From the NCBI GenBank assembly GCA_013376735.1, contig VINJ01000001.1, positions 2,852,001-2,916,000 of the forward strand: 64,000 nt of DNA, given 5' to 3'. Each line of letters opens with the position of its first letter. Position 1 is the stretch's first letter. The translations under genes and the position numbers were made by a program. The stretch comes from a bacterium Scap17. Its GTDB lineage: Bacteria > Pseudomonadota > Gammaproteobacteria > Pseudomonadales > Halomonadaceae. Below, piece by piece: positions 43,167 to 52,929 of this stretch. The notes under the pieces are model-generated. The model worked only from the letters and a program-made list of their open reading frames with translations, was not told where the DNA came from and did no database searches.

Positions 43167-44161
43167 AGACGCACCAGCATCTTGCCCTTGTTGCCACCCG
43201 AGAACAGCTTGAGGAAGGCGTCCGGCGTCTGCTCGAGCCCTTCTTCCACCGTCTCTTCGTAGTCGATATCGCCCTTGGCGACCTGCGGCCCTACCTCTTC
43301 GAGGAAGCGGCTGTAGTTCTGCCAGTGATCAAAGACGATGAAGCCTTGCATGCGCGCGCGACGGATCAGGATCATCGAGATGTTCGAGGGGCCAGGCGCC
43401 ACCTCGGTATCGTTGTAGCTGGAGATCATGCCGCAGACGGCGATACGAGCGCCGACATTCAGGTTGTTCAGCGCCGCCACTAGGCAATCACCGCCGACAT
43501 TCTCGTAGTAGACATCGAAGCCGTCCGGGCAGGCTTCCTTGAGCGCCTTCGTCAGCTGCTCGGCATCCTTGCCCTTGTAGCTGACCGCCTTGACGCCCCG
43601 CGCTTCCAGCCAATCGAGCTTTTCCTGGCTGCCGGCGATGCCGACGACGGTGCCACCCTTGGCCTTGGCCAGCTGCACGGCGAGCGAGCCGACCGCACCG
43701 GAGGCCGCGCTGACCAGCACGTTATCGCCCTCTTTCATCTCGGCGATGATGTTGAGGCCGGTCCAGGCGGTCATGCCCGGCATGCCCAGCACGCCCAGGT
43801 AGGCCTGCTCCGGCACCTCGATGCTCGGCAGCGGTTCGACCTGGTCACCAGAGAGCTGCGCGATGTCACGCCAGCCACCCATGTGACGTACCTTGTCGCC
43901 GCGCTTGAAGCGAGAGTCACGTGACTCGATCACTTCACCGACGGCTGCGCCCTGCAGCGGCTCATTGAGCTCGAAGGGGTCGATATAGGTCTTCACGCCG
44001 CTCATGCGGCCACGCATGTAGGGATCCACGGACAGCCAGCTGTTGCGAATGCGCACCTCGCCTTCACCGAGCTCGCTCAGCTCCTCTTCGCGCAACTGGA
44101 ACAGGTCGCGTTCCGGGGTGCCTTTCGGATAGTCGGTGATCGTGTAATAGCGTGTCTGCAT
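43163..44161 (-). CDS. NADP-dependent oxidoreductase, zinc-independent MDR family (CurA/YncB type)
   Basis: 332 residues of the medium-chain reductase superfamily without zinc ligands, like E. coli CurA or leukotriene-B4 dehydrogenase; such enzymes reduce C=C bonds of enones and alkenals. Signatures: SVDPYMRGRMSG at the N-terminus, VSAASGAVGSLAVQLAKAKG at the nucleotide site and FDVYYENVGG. The frame is open far upstream, but the ATG at 44161 follows AAGGAG by seven bases. Its stop codon lies inside a 13-bp tandem duplication. It is divergent from a LysR regulator. Confidence 0.93.
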   Translation of the reverse strand: MQTRYYTITDYPKGTPERDLFQLREEELSELGEGEVRIRNSWLSVDPYMRGRMSGVKTYIDPFELNEPLQGAAVGEVIESRDSRFKRGDKVRHMGGWRDIAQLSGDQVEPLPSIEVPEQAYLGVLGMPGMTAWTGLNIIAEMKEGDNVLVSAASGAVGSLAVQLAKAKGGTVVGIAGSQEKLDWLEARGVKAVSYKGKDAEQLTKALKEACPDGFDVYYENVGGDCLVAALNNLNVGARIAVCGMISSYNDTEVAPGPSNISMILIRRARMQGFIVFDHWQNYSRFLEEVGPQVAKGDIDYEETVEEGLEQTPDAFLKLFSGGNKGKMLVRL

Positions 44162-44343
44162 GCGATGCTCCTTGCGAATGATCTGGTCAAACGACTTGTG
44201 ATCAGAATCGTCATCAGGCCGCTGGCCCGAGGCCTCAACCCTGTGACGACTGGCCGCCGAAAGCGTTGCTCGGCGACGAAGTGCCCCCAGATTACGCGCG
44301 CTCCCGATATCACACCAATGACAGAAACTGAATCCCGGTATGC

Positions 44344-44359
44344 ATGAGACTGATATCAT
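44344..44359. promoter_or_regulatory. candidate LysR operator between curA-like gene and LysR gene
   Basis: ATGA-N8-TCAT dyad in the divergent promoter region, about 67 bases before the LysR start and 183 before the oxidoreductase start; it contains the T-N11-A core. Only one copy is seen. Confidence 0.3.
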
Positions 44360-44425
44360 ATGCGGTTGAAACTGCACACTTTCATCCCAGCGACTGGGCC
44401 GCCTCGCTACCGGGAACCACTTGCC

Positions 44426-45382
44426 ATGCACCTGGCTGAACTTGCCCGCCATGATCTCAATACGCTGGTTGCGCTGCATGCGCTGCTGGAAACCCGCAGC
44501 GTGTCGCGGGCCGCTGAGCGCCTCAACCTGAGCCAGCCTGCGGTGTCCCGCACCCTGGGCCGTCTGCGCGAGGCCTTCGATGACCCCCTGTTCGTACGCG
44601 CGCAACGCGGTCTGCGCCCCACCGCACGCGCAGAGGCCCTCAGGCAGCCCCTCGCCCGTCTGCTGCAGGAGCTGGGTGCCCTGCTGGCACCGCCCGAGTT
44701 CTCGCCTGGAGATAGCCAGCGTCGCTTTCAGCTGGCCACCACCGATTACGGTATGCACGCCTTCGTGGCGCCCCAGATCGCCCCACTGCACGCGCAGGCA
44801 CCCGGCATCCGCCTGGATATCCAGGCCTATGGCGGCAATGTCGAACAGCAGCTGGAAGAAGGCGGGCCGGAGCTTGCGATGTGCGTGCCCACCGCCAGGG
44901 TGCCGGCCGGCGTGCATGGTCGCGAGATCGGGGATGATCAGTTCGTCTGCGTGATGCGCCAGGACCATCCGCTGGCAGCGAAGGAGACCTTGAGCCTGGA
45001 GGACTTCCTCGCCGCCAGTCACCAACTGATCAGCATGGGCGGTGATGAGCGAGGCGCGGTGGACCTCAAGCTGGCGGAACTGGGACTGAGTCGTCAGGTG
45101 GTCATGCGCCAGCCCCATTTTCTGGCCGCCTTCAGTGTCAGCTGTCACAGCGACCTGCTGCTGTGCGTGCCGGGCTGTCTGGCCATCAGCATGCTCGATC
45201 AGCTGCCGCTGGCCCTGCGTCCGCTACCCATCACCCTCAACCGCTTCTCCTACTGGCTGGTGTGGCACGAACGCCTGCATCATGACACTGGCCACCGCTG
45301 GCTGCGCCAGACGCTCTCCACAGGCATTCAGGTCCGTCACCGCGAACTCTCCCAGCAGCTGCGTCAGCGGCTGGGCTCGTGA
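44426..45382 (+). CDS. LysR-family transcriptional regulator
   Basis: 318 residues with a typical helix-turn-helix (LETRSVSRAAERLNLSQPAVSRTLGRLREAFDDPLFVRAQRGLRPTARAE), of the NodD/PcpR-like branch that ends the motif with DPLFVR. The effector domain is complete. The ATG at 44426 matches the normal N-terminus; the frame is open further upstream and the ribosome site is weak. Divergent from the CurA-type oxidoreductase, which is its likely target. Its stop codon forms part of a three-copy 19-bp repeat. Confidence 0.9.
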   Translation: MHLAELARHDLNTLVALHALLETRSVSRAAERLNLSQPAVSRTLGRLREAFDDPLFVRAQRGLRPTARAEALRQPLARLLQELGALLAPPEFSPGDSQRRFQLATTDYGMHAFVAPQIAPLHAQAPGIRLDIQAYGGNVEQQLEEGGPELAMCVPTARVPAGVHGREIGDDQFVCVMRQDHPLAAKETLSLEDFLAASHQLISMGGDERGAVDLKLAELGLSRQVVMRQPHFLAAFSVSCHSDLLLCVPGCLAISMLDQLPLALRPLPITLNRFSYWLVWHERLHHDTGHRWLRQTLSTGIQVRHRELSQQLRQRLGS

Positions 45383-45434
45383 CTTGATACATGACGCGTG
45401 ACCTGACACCAAGCTCGTGATCTGACGCCACACC
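45378..45434. repeat. 19-bp tandem repeat across the LysR stop codon
   Basis: Three 19-bp units starting CGTGAYYTGA at 45378, 45397 and 45416. The first contains the TGA stop (45380-45382). Units two and three share 14 of 19 bases, unit one is more diverged. Confidence 0.7.
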
Positions 45435-45480
45435 CGCACGTAGCCTCGCGGCCTGAGCTTCGCTACCTGAGCCTGCGAGG

Positions 45481-45544
45481 CTTGAACCCAATGACCTGAA
45501 CTCAATGGCTTGAACCCAACGGCTTGAACCCAACGGCTTGAACC
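45481..45544. repeat. 14-bp tandem repeat between convergent genes
   Basis: CTTGAACCCAACGG-type units at 45481, 45495, 45509 and 45523, plus an 8-base partial at 45537. Units three and four are identical. The array abuts the terminator of ppiD. Confidence 0.93.
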
Positions 45545-45551
45545 AAAAAAA

Positions 45552-45577
45552 GACCGCCACCCCAAGGGGTGACGGTC
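45552..45577 (-). terminator. terminator after ppiD
   Basis: 12-bp arms GACCGCCACCCC and GGGGTGACGGTC (one mismatch) with an AA loop and a T7 tract on the minus strand (45545-45551). Confidence 0.88.
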
Positions 45578-45615
45578 TCATTGGCAGGCAACGCTGCCCA
45601 CGCCAGTTGCCTGGC

Positions 45616-45643
45616 TCATTTGCGCTCGATCAGTTGCGCTCGA
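45616..45643. repeat. 14-bp duplication across the ppiD stop codon
   Basis: TCATTTGCGCTCGA (45616-45629) and TCAGTTGCGCTCGA (45630-45643) differ at one base. Each starts with TCA, a TGA stop on the minus strand; the functional stop is the one at 45630. Confidence 0.92.
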
Positions 45644-47444
45644 TCTCGGCACGCTCGCGCAGGGATTCCTGCAGGCCCGTGACAGCGGCCTGAGCACGCA
45701 GACGTGTGGCCAGACGCGAGAGGAACTGGTCCATCTCGCTCGGCTCGGCCTCGCCGATCTCGGTCAGGGCGATCAGCGCGATGCCACCACTCAGCGACGC
45801 CTTGCCGTAGACCGGCTGGCCATCCTGCGGGTGCGCCAGCGTGAAGGCCTGCTTGACCAGGCTCTGCGGCAGCTGGGTGCTGGCCTGACGGCTGACGTCG
45901 TCAGCCTGCTGCCAGTCAATCCCTTCGAGTGATCCGCCCTGGCGCAGCGTCTCCAGACGCTTCTCGGCCAGTGCCTCGAGTGCCTTGGCAGTCTTGTCGG
46001 CCTTGGCTTCGCGCTGAACCTGCTGCTTGACCTCATCCAGTGCCAGCGTGGTGGCCGGGCGCTGCTCGAGGACGCGCAACACCAGACGGCGGCTGTCATC
46101 CAGTTCGATGACATCACTGTTGTAGCCCTCTTTCAGCACTTCGTCACCGAAGGCTGCCGCCATCACACCCGGCTCGGACAGCAGTTCGTCATCGTTTTCC
46201 TGCGCGACCCAGTCGGTCTTCTCAAGCGGCAGGTCAAGATCCTCGGCGACGCTGGCCAGATCATCCGCCGCGAAACTCTCGTCCTTCAGCTGTTGCGCCT
46301 TCTCGTTGAAGGTATCGCGGGAAGCGGCCTGACGGGCTTGCGTCAGCAGCTCGTCGCGCATGTCCTCGAAGGGCGCGATGTCCAGACCGGTCACCTTGAT
46401 CAGGTGCAGGCTGTCGCCGGTATCGACGATATCCGACACCTGGCCTTCATCCAGCGCGAAGGCCGCGTCATCGAAGCCTTCGCCGAAGATACCGCGGGTG
46501 ATCACGCCAAGCTCACCGCCATCCTCGGCCGTGGAGCTGTCTTCGGAGACCTCGGCCGCCACCTTGGCGAAGTCTTCGCCGTTGGCGAGTGCGTCACGTG
46601 CGCCCTCGAGCTTGGCACGTGCCGCCGCATCATCGTCACCCTTCTCGACCATGATGTGCGCGATCTCCCGCGGCGCGTCGGCACGCTTGGCCGCATATTC
46701 AGCCTTCAGCGTGTCTTCGCTGATATCGCCACCGCTGGCCAGCTCGTTCTGGTCCAACAGTACGTAGGCCAGCTTGACCTGTGCCGGACGACGGTAGTTG
46801 TCCTGGTGGTTGTCATACCAGGCCTTGAGCTCGTCTTCGCTGACCGTCACCGGCGCATCGAGGTCCGCGCTGCTCAGCGTGGCATAACGGAAGGTGCGCG
46901 TCTGACGCTGCAGCTGGCTGAGCTTCTCTTCTTCGCCCGGCAGCACGAAGGCACTGGCGGCAAAGCCGTCGGTCAACTGTTGGCGCAGGGTGTCGCTGCT
47001 CAGCTGCTGGCGGAAGGAGGTGGGCGAATAGCCGGCGCTGGCCAGACGATTGCGGAACAGGTCGGCATCAAAGCGTCCCTTGTCGTCCTGGAAGTCCGGA
47101 ATGCTAACGATCAGTTGATCGAGCTGCGCATCGGACATGTGCAGGCCGCCTTCCTCGGCGTATTGATCCAGCAGGCGGGAATCGATCATCTGATTGATGA
47201 TCTGATTGCGTGCTTCGCGCTCCTGTTCCGGCGCTACCTGGCCAGAACGGATGGCACGCTGGACTTCGGTTTCCACCGCCTGACGGCTGATGGTATCGCC
47301 ATTGACCGTGGCCACGTCGTCACTGCTGGCAGTGAAGGCGCCAATGATCGACTCAACACCAAAGAAGGCAAAGGTGACGACAATGAAACCAACGATCGTC
47401 TTGGCCACCCAGCCATGCGACCGGTCTCGAATTCGTTGCAGCAT
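45630..47444 (-). CDS. ppiD: periplasmic chaperone / peptidyl-prolyl isomerase D
   Basis: 604 residues anchored in the inner membrane by one helix near residues 16-36 (VGFIVVTFAFFGVESIIGAF) with a large periplasmic part. Order of domains: SurA-like N-terminal helical region (residues 40-200), parvulin domain (REIAHIMVEKGDD... GGELGVITRGIFGEGF... SDIVDTGDSLHLIKV) and a long C-terminal region. PpiD helps newly exported proteins fold at the Sec translocon. It follows hupB in the conserved lon-hupB-ppiD order. The stop codon is part of a 14-bp duplication: without it the C-terminus would end IERK instead of IERN. Confidence 0.95.
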   Translation of the reverse strand: MLQRIRDRSHGWVAKTIVGFIVVTFAFFGVESIIGAFTASSDDVATVNGDTISRQAVETEVQRAIRSGQVAPEQEREARNQIINQMIDSRLLDQYAEEGGLHMSDAQLDQLIVSIPDFQDDKGRFDADLFRNRLASAGYSPTSFRQQLSSDTLRQQLTDGFAASAFVLPGEEEKLSQLQRQTRTFRYATLSSADLDAPVTVSEDELKAWYDNHQDNYRRPAQVKLAYVLLDQNELASGGDISEDTLKAEYAAKRADAPREIAHIMVEKGDDDAAARAKLEGARDALANGEDFAKVAAEVSEDSSTAEDGGELGVITRGIFGEGFDDAAFALDEGQVSDIVDTGDSLHLIKVTGLDIAPFEDMRDELLTQARQAASRDTFNEKAQQLKDESFAADDLASVAEDLDLPLEKTDWVAQENDDELLSEPGVMAAAFGDEVLKEGYNSDVIELDDSRRLVLRVLEQRPATTLALDEVKQQVQREAKADKTAKALEALAEKRLETLRQGGSLEGIDWQQADDVSRQASTQLPQSLVKQAFTLAHPQDGQPVYGKASLSGGIALIALTEIGEAEPSEMDQFLSRLATRLRAQAAVTGLQESLRERAEIERN

Positions 47445-47612
47445 GCAGGCCTCGAACTACAGGGATTGGAATGGCCACAAGGGCCGCGACTCAGTGACTG
47501 ATGATTATACGCATGCCGCAGACAGATGCAGGTGACTTTGCACGACTGACTGACTCGCCAGGGTCATCAAACGCTTGCGCCCTGCCAACATGGCCGGGTT
47601 CAGCCACAAAAA

Positions 47613-47637
47613 AAGCGCATCGCCAGGCGATGCGCTT
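47613..47637 (-). terminator. terminator after hupB
   Basis: Perfect 12-bp arms AAGCGCATCGCC and GGCGATGCGCTT with a T7 tract on the minus strand. A second imperfect inverted repeat (47647-47691, GGTGCCGGTTCGG / CCGAACCGGTACC) lies between it and the stop codon. Confidence 0.85.
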
Positions 47638-47721
47638 CGATGTTCTGGTGCCGGTTCGGCAGTCATCAGACCACTCCCGAACCGGTACCGCGCCACCGGG
47701 TGCCTGCGAAGCAGGCAGACC

Positions 47722-47994
47722 TCAGTTGACGGCGTCTTTCAGTGCCTTGCCAGCCTTGAAGCTCGGCACCTTGGCAGCACTGATCTCGATCGGAGCGCCA
47801 GTCTGCGGGTTACGGCCAGTACGTGCAGCACGCTCCTTGACAATAAAGGTGCCGAACCCGACCAATGCCACGGTCTCACCCTTCTTCAGGCTATCAGTGA
47901 CGGTGTCGACCATCGCATCGAGTGCACGGCTAGCTGCTGCTTTCGGAATATCGGCAGATGCAGCAATGGCTTCGATCAGCTCGGATTTATTCAC
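47722..47994 (-). CDS. hupB: DNA-binding protein HU-beta
   Basis: A 90-residue histone-like protein that bends and compacts DNA non-specifically as a dimer in the nucleoid. The beta-arm signature is [21 protein letters not shown], and the N-terminus [11 protein letters not shown] is characteristic of HU. Located between lon and ppiD as in most gammaproteobacteria. It has its own terminator and a 177-base upstream gap, so its own promoter is likely. Confidence 0.97.
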   Translation of the reverse strand: MNKSELIEAIAASADIPKAAASRALDAMVDTVTDSLKKGETVALVGFGTFIVKERAARTGRNPQTGAPIEISAAKVPSFKAGKALKDAVN

Positions 47995-48171
47995 TCTTCA
48001 CCCCTTGAATTTGCAAAAATTACCAGAAATCAGCGCGAAAATTACGGGTGCTAAACGCGATCGCGACGAAGCGGAGTTTATAGCAACGCCCTCAAACGAC
48101 TGTCAAGCAACCTCACGCGCAAAACCGCACCACGCCGCCGTTTCGACAGCGGCATGGCCAAAAAAATCCCG

Positions 48172-50580
48172 TCAATGTGTACTGATCATTGTCTGACGAC
48201 CACCGACATCGTCTGAACGAGAATCGTCCTTCTCAGCAGTCGACTTTTCTGCTAGAGCCACCTCAAGCACCTCGTCGATCCAGCGCACCGGCCGAATATC
48301 GAGTGCATCCTTGATGGTGTCCGGAACCTCCTTGAGGTCACGGCGATTTTCCTCGGGAATCAGCACAAGCTTTATACCACCGCGTCGCGCCGCCAGCAAT
48401 TTCTCCTTGAGGCCACCGATCGGCATGACTTCGCCGCGCAGGTTGACCTCACCGGTCATTGCCACGTCACAGCGCACGGGGCGTCCACAGTAAGCGGATA
48501 CCATCGCGGTGACCATGGCAGCGCCCGCACTGGGGCCGTCCTTGGGCGTGGCGCCTTCCGGCACGTGGATGTGCAAGTCTTCCTTCTCGAAGCGCTCAGC
48601 CTCGATACCGAAGGCCTCGGCACGCGCACGCACCACGGTGTGGGCCGCACTCACCGACTCCTTCATGACGTCGCCCAGTGACCCGGTCTTGCTGACACGG
48701 CCCTTGCCCGGCGTGACGACAGATTCGATGGTCAGCAGCTCACCGCCGACAGAGGTCCAGGCCAGGCCAGTGACACGGCCGATCTGGTCCTCGGCATCGG
48801 CGAGGCCGAAGCTGTACTTGCGGACACCCGCGTAGTGCTCGACCTGCTCGGCCTCAAGGTGCATGGAAGACAGTGCGCCCTCCTTTGCCTCGGCGACCAC
48901 ACGCTCGCGCACGATCTTGCGGCAGACCTTGGCGAGCTGGCGCTCAAGCTCACGCACACCGGCTTCACGCGTGTAGTAACGGATCAGCTCGAGCACGGAG
49001 GCTTCGCTGAAGGTCAGCTCGCCCGGCTTCAGGCCATTGGCCTTGAGCTGCTTGGGCGCCAGGTAGCGCATCGCGATGGCCAGCTTCTCGTCTTCGGTGT
49101 ACCCCGGCAGACGGATGATTTCCATGCGATCGCGCAGCGGGCCCGGAATGTTCATCGAGTTGGACGTACAGATGAACAGGGTCTCGGACAGATCGTAATC
49201 CAGCTCGAGATAGTGATCGGCGAACTTGTCGTTCTGCTCTGGGTCCAGCACCTCAAGCAACGCCGAGGCCGGATCACCGCGGTGGTCCATGCCCAGCTTG
49301 TCGATCTCGTCGAGCAGCACCAGCGGATTCTTCACGCCCGTCTTGGCCATGCGCTGGATGATCTTGCCCGGCAGCGCCCCGATATAGGTGCGACGGTGAC
49401 CGCGGATCTCGGACTCATCGCGCACGCCGCCCAGCGCCATACGGGTGTACTGGCGGTTGGTGGCACGTGCGATGGACTTGCCCAGCGAGGTCTTGCCGAC
49501 ACCCGGCGGACCGACCAGACACAGCACCGGCCCCTTGAGCTTCTTGACGCGCTTCTGCACGGCGAGATACTCGAGGATACGTTCCTTGACCTCATCCAGA
49601 CCGTAGTGGTCCTCGTCCAGCACCTTGGCGGCATGGTTGATGTCGTGACGCACACGCGTGCGCTTCTTCCACGGCACGTCGCACAGCCAGTCCAGATAGG
49701 TGCGCACCACGGTCGCCTCGGCGGAAGTCGGCCCCATCATCTTGAGCTTGTTGAGCTCCTGAGTGGCCTTCTCCTCTGCCTCCTTCGGCATGCCGGCGTC
49801 CTTGATGCGACGCTCGTACTGCTCGACCTCGTTGGGCACGTCATCCAGCTCACCCATTTCCTTCTGGATGGCCTTCATCTGCTCATTGAGGTAGTACTCG
49901 CGCTGCGACTTCTCCATCTGCTCCTTGACGCGGGTGCGAATGCGCTTCTCGACCTGCAGCAGGTCGATCTCCGCTTCGATCAGCGTCATCAGGTGCTCGA
50001 TGCGGTCACGCACCTTGTCCATCTCGAGCAGCGCCTGCTTGTCATTGATGCCAAGCGACAGGTGCGCGCTGATGGTGTCCACCAGACGGCTCGGGTCCTC
50101 GATGCCCTGCAGGCTGCCCAGCACTTCGTTGGGCACCTTCTTGGAGAGCTTCACATACTGCTCGAATTGATTGAGCAGTACGCGTACCAGGGTTTCCTGC
50201 TCCCGCTCGGACAGCGGCTGGCTGTCACGCAAGACGACATCGGCAATGCTGTGGCCGTCGTCGTGCAGGCGGATCGCCTGGATATCGGCGCGCGAGCTTC
50301 CCTCGATCAGCACCTTGACGGTGCCATCAGGAAGCTTGAGCAGCTGCATGATGTCGGCAACGGTGCCGATGGCGAACAGGTCTTCCGCCGTCGGGTCGTC
50401 CTGGCTGGCTTCACGCTGCGCCGCAAGCAGGATCTTCTTGTCGCCTTCCATGGCCACTTCGAGGGCCTGGATCGACTTTTCCCGGCCGACGAACAGCGGA
50501 ATCACCATCTGGGGATAGACCACCACATCCCGCAGCGGCAGCAGCGGAAGTGTCAGGGTCTGATCTTCGTTCTGCTCCAT
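48172..50580 (-). CDS. lon: ATP-dependent protease Lon
   Basis: 802-residue cytosolic AAA+ serine protease that degrades misfolded and regulatory proteins as a hexamer. The N-terminal LON substrate domain begins [23 protein letters not shown]; Walker A is [13 protein letters not shown] and Walker [10 protein letters not shown]; the catalytic serine is in [14 protein letters not shown] and the lysine in [11 protein letters not shown]. The C-terminus ends with a short extra tail ([15 protein letters not shown]) compared with E. coli Lon. Located between clpX and hupB; heat-shock control is expected, but no sigma-32 promoter is called. Confidence 0.98.
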   Translation of the reverse strand: MEQNEDQTLTLPLLPLRDVVVYPQMVIPLFVGREKSIQALEVAMEGDKKILLAAQREASQDDPTAEDLFAIGTVADIMQLLKLPDGTVKVLIEGSSRADIQAIRLHDDGHSIADVVLRDSQPLSEREQETLVRVLLNQFEQYVKLSKKVPNEVLGSLQGIEDPSRLVDTISAHLSLGINDKQALLEMDKVRDRIEHLMTLIEAEIDLLQVEKRIRTRVKEQMEKSQREYYLNEQMKAIQKEMGELDDVPNEVEQYERRIKDAGMPKEAEEKATQELNKLKMMGPTSAEATVVRTYLDWLCDVPWKKRTRVRHDINHAAKVLDEDHYGLDEVKERILEYLAVQKRVKKLKGPVLCLVGPPGVGKTSLGKSIARATNRQYTRMALGGVRDESEIRGHRRTYIGALPGKIIQRMAKTGVKNPLVLLDEIDKLGMDHRGDPASALLEVLDPEQNDKFADHYLELDYDLSETLFICTSNSMNIPGPLRDRMEIIRLPGYTEDEKLAIAMRYLAPKQLKANGLKPGELTFSEASVLELIRYYTREAGVRELERQLAKVCRKIVRERVVAEAKEGALSSMHLEAEQVEHYAGVRKYSFGLADAEDQIGRVTGLAWTSVGGELLTIESVVTPGKGRVSKTGSLGDVMKESVSAAHTVVRARAEAFGIEAERFEKEDLHIHVPEGATPKDGPSAGAAMVTAMVSAYCGRPVRCDVAMTGEVNLRGEVMPIGGLKEKLLAARRGGIKLVLIPEENRRDLKEVPDTIKDALDIRPVRWIDEVLEVALAEKSTAEKDDSRSDDVGGRQTMISTH

Positions 50581-50763
50581 GGCAGACGTTCCTCGGTATT
50601 CTGTGGGTGGGCCGCCTCACACGGCACTTTGATACTAGGACCATGGGGGCAAGGTCATGATTTTGCAATGATCCCGACACGCCTGGCGGTAACTCAACGC
50701 TGAATGAAGCCGTGCGTGCCCCGCGAATGCATCACAGTAAGGATGACTTGCGAGCGCAAACGC

Positions 50764-50789
50764 AACGGGGGGCCTTGCGGCCCCCCGTT
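50764..50789 (-). terminator. terminator after clpX
   Basis: Perfect 11-bp arms AACGGGGGGCC and GGCCCCCCGTT with a TTGC loop, 24 bases after the clpX stop; no T run, but very stable. Confidence 0.75.
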
Positions 50790-50812
50790 GGTGCGACTCA
50801 GGCCCGGACGTT

Positions 50813-52102
50813 TCAGCCGTCCTTGCCGGCCACCTTGCCCTGACTCTCTTCGTTCTTGGAGTAGATCAGCAGCGGCTTGCTGTCGCCGGCAATCACCGAC
50901 TCATCCACCACCACCTTGCTGACACTCTCCTCGGACGGGATGTCATACATGGTGTCGAGCAGCACGGACTCGAGGATCGAGCGCAGACCACGTGCGCCGG
51001 TACGACGCTCGATGGCCTTGCGAGCCACGGCACGCAGCGCATCTTCGCGCAGATCCAGCTCGACATCTTCCATCTCGAACAGGCGCGAGTACTGCTTGAC
51101 CAGCGAGTTCTTCGGCTCGGTCAGAATCTGCACCAGGGCATCTTCGTCCAGCTCGGTCAGTGTCGCGATGACCGGCAGGCGGCCAACGAACTCGGGGATG
51201 AGACCGAACTTGACCAGATCACCCGGCTCGACGTCTGCCAGCACGCGCCCCACGGTCTTCTCGTCCTGCTTGCTCTTGACCTCGGCATTGAAGCCGATGC
51301 CGCCCTTCTCGGCGCGTTCGCGGATCACCTTGTCCAGGCCAGCGAAAGCACCGCCGACGATAAACAGGATGTTGCCGGTATTCACCTGCAGGAATTCCTG
51401 CTGAGGGTGCTTGCGACCGCCCTGCGGCGGCACCGAGGCAGTGGTGCCCTCGATCAGCTTGAGCAGTGCCTGCTGCACGCCTTCACCCGAGACATCACGC
51501 GTGATGGAGGGGTTGTCGGACTTGCGCGAGATCTTGTCGATCTCATCGATGTAGACAATGCCACGCTCGGCCTTCTCGACATCGTAATCGCATTTCTGCA
51601 GCAGCTTCTGGATGATGTTCTCGACGTCCTCACCGACATAGCCCGCTTCGGTCAAGGTGGTCGCATCCGCGATGGTGAACGGGACGTTCAACAGGCGCGC
51701 CAGCGTCTCGGCCAGCAGCGTCTTGCCGCTACCGGTCGGGCCGATGAGCAGGATGTTGGACTTGCCCAGTTCCACTTCATCCGCGGCCTTCTGACCGGCG
51801 CGCAGACGCTTGTAGTGGTTGTACACCGCCACGGACAGCACACGCTTGGCGCGGTCCTGGCCGATCACGTAATCGTCGAGAGTGGAACGAATCTCACGCG
51901 GCGCCGGCAGGCGATCATCATCACCTTCGGCGTCGGCTTCGAGGACCTCTTCGCGAATGATGTCATTGCACAGATCGACACATTCGTCGCAGATGTAGAC
52001 GGAAGGTCCCGCGATCAGCTTGCGCACTTCATTCTGGTTCTTGCCACAGAAGGAGCAGTACAGCAGTTTGCCGTTCTCGTCCTTGCCTTTGCCGTCAGCC
52101 AT
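50813..52102 (-). CDS. clpX: ATP-dependent Clp protease, ATP-binding subunit ClpX
   Basis: 429-residue AAA+ unfoldase that feeds substrates to ClpP. The N-terminal zinc-binding domain has CSFCGKN and CDECVDLC; Walker A is [15 protein letters not shown]; the pore loop GYVGED follows; Walker B is VYIDEIDK; the substrate RKH loop is in [10 protein letters not shown]; sensor EFVGRLP is present. The frame is open upstream, but the ATG at 52102 gives the standard start. clpP lies 84 bases upstream, so the two are likely co-transcribed. Confidence 0.98.
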   Translation of the reverse strand: MADGKGKDENGKLLYCSFCGKNQNEVRKLIAGPSVYICDECVDLCNDIIREEVLEADAEGDDDRLPAPREIRSTLDDYVIGQDRAKRVLSVAVYNHYKRLRAGQKAADEVELGKSNILLIGPTGSGKTLLAETLARLLNVPFTIADATTLTEAGYVGEDVENIIQKLLQKCDYDVEKAERGIVYIDEIDKISRKSDNPSITRDVSGEGVQQALLKLIEGTTASVPPQGGRKHPQQEFLQVNTGNILFIVGGAFAGLDKVIRERAEKGGIGFNAEVKSKQDEKTVGRVLADVEPGDLVKFGLIPEFVGRLPVIATLTELDEDALVQILTEPKNSLVKQYSRLFEMEDVELDLREDALRAVARKAIERRTGARGLRSILESVLLDTMYDIPSEESVSKVVVDESVIAGDSKPLLIYSKNEESQGKVAGKDG

Positions 52103-52186
52103 TCGCGTACCTCTCAATGGCGGCGACTCCCCGGGGAGCCGCCGGAAATGCATGTTTGCCGACGTCAGGTCAGCCGTTTACGCGGA

Positions 52187-52807
52187 TCACTCCACGTCGG
52201 GACGGCGTTCCAGCACGGCATCGATCAGGCCGTACTCCACTGCCTGATTCGCCGCCATGAAGTTGTCACGGTCGGTATCATTGGCAATGGTGTCGAAGTC
52301 CTGACCAGTGTGGTGCGCGAGAATGCGATTGAGCTTCTCACGGATGGTCAGGATTTCCTTGGTGTGAATCTCGATATCCGTGGCCTGACCCTGATAGCCG
52401 CCCAGCGGCTGGTGGATCATGACGCGGGAGTTCGGCAGCGCGTAGCGCTTGCCGGCGGCACCGCCTGCCAGCAGCAAGGCACCCATGCTGGCTGCCTGGC
52501 CGATGCACACGGTGGACACGTCGGGCTTGATGAACTGCATGGTGTCGTAGATCGCCATCCCTGCAGTCACGGAGCCACCCGGCGAGTTGATGTACAGATG
52601 GATGTCCTTGTCCGGGTTTTCAGACTCGAGGAACAACAGCTGAGCCACGACCAGATTGGCCATGTAATCCTCAACCGGACCCACAAGGAAGATCACCCGT
52701 TCCTTCAGCAGGCGGGAATAGATGTCATAGGCCCGTTCGCCGCGAGCATTCTGCTCGACAACCATCGGAACCAGACCGCCAGCATTCTTGATGTCGAAGT
52801 CGTTCAT
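52187..52807 (-). CDS. clpP: ATP-dependent Clp protease proteolytic subunit
   Basis: 206-residue serine protease forming a double heptameric barrel. Catalytic residues: Ser in [11 protein letters not shown], His in [12 protein letters not shown] and Asp in the following segment ([13 protein letters not shown]). The frame is open to 52849, but the ATG at 52807 follows AAGGAAG by five bases and gives the usual short leader of the pro-form. It lies between tig and clpX in the conserved order. Confidence 0.98.
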   Translation of the reverse strand: MNDFDIKNAGGLVPMVVEQNARGERAYDIYSRLLKERVIFLVGPVEDYMANLVVAQLLFLESENPDKDIHLYINSPGGSVTAGMAIYDTMQFIKPDVSTVCIGQAASMGALLLAGGAAGKRYALPNSRVMIHQPLGGYQGQATDIEIHTKEILTIREKLNRILAHHTGQDFDTIANDTDRDNFMAANQAVEYGLIDAVLERRPDVE

Positions 52808-52870
52808 GGGGGCTTCCTTCATCCGATGACATTGATATCCATTGAGCATGCCACTTTACCCCGCCCACTG

Positions 52871-52901
52871 ACCAGAGACCCGGCCGTAGCCGGGTCCTGG
52901 T
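52871..52901 (-). terminator. terminator after tig
   Basis: GACCCGGC / GCCGGGTC stem (52877-52884 with 52889-52896), extended by ACCAG / CTGGT outside a 1-2-base bulge. It separates tig from clpP; no long T tract. Confidence 0.65.
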
Positions 52902-52929
52902 CTAGCAAGCACTAGGGGTCAACCAAGCT

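Noticed and set aside
48835-50703. Open frame of 622 codons on the plus strand
   Set aside because: It is antisense to lon, with Leu/His-rich composition typical of a shadow.
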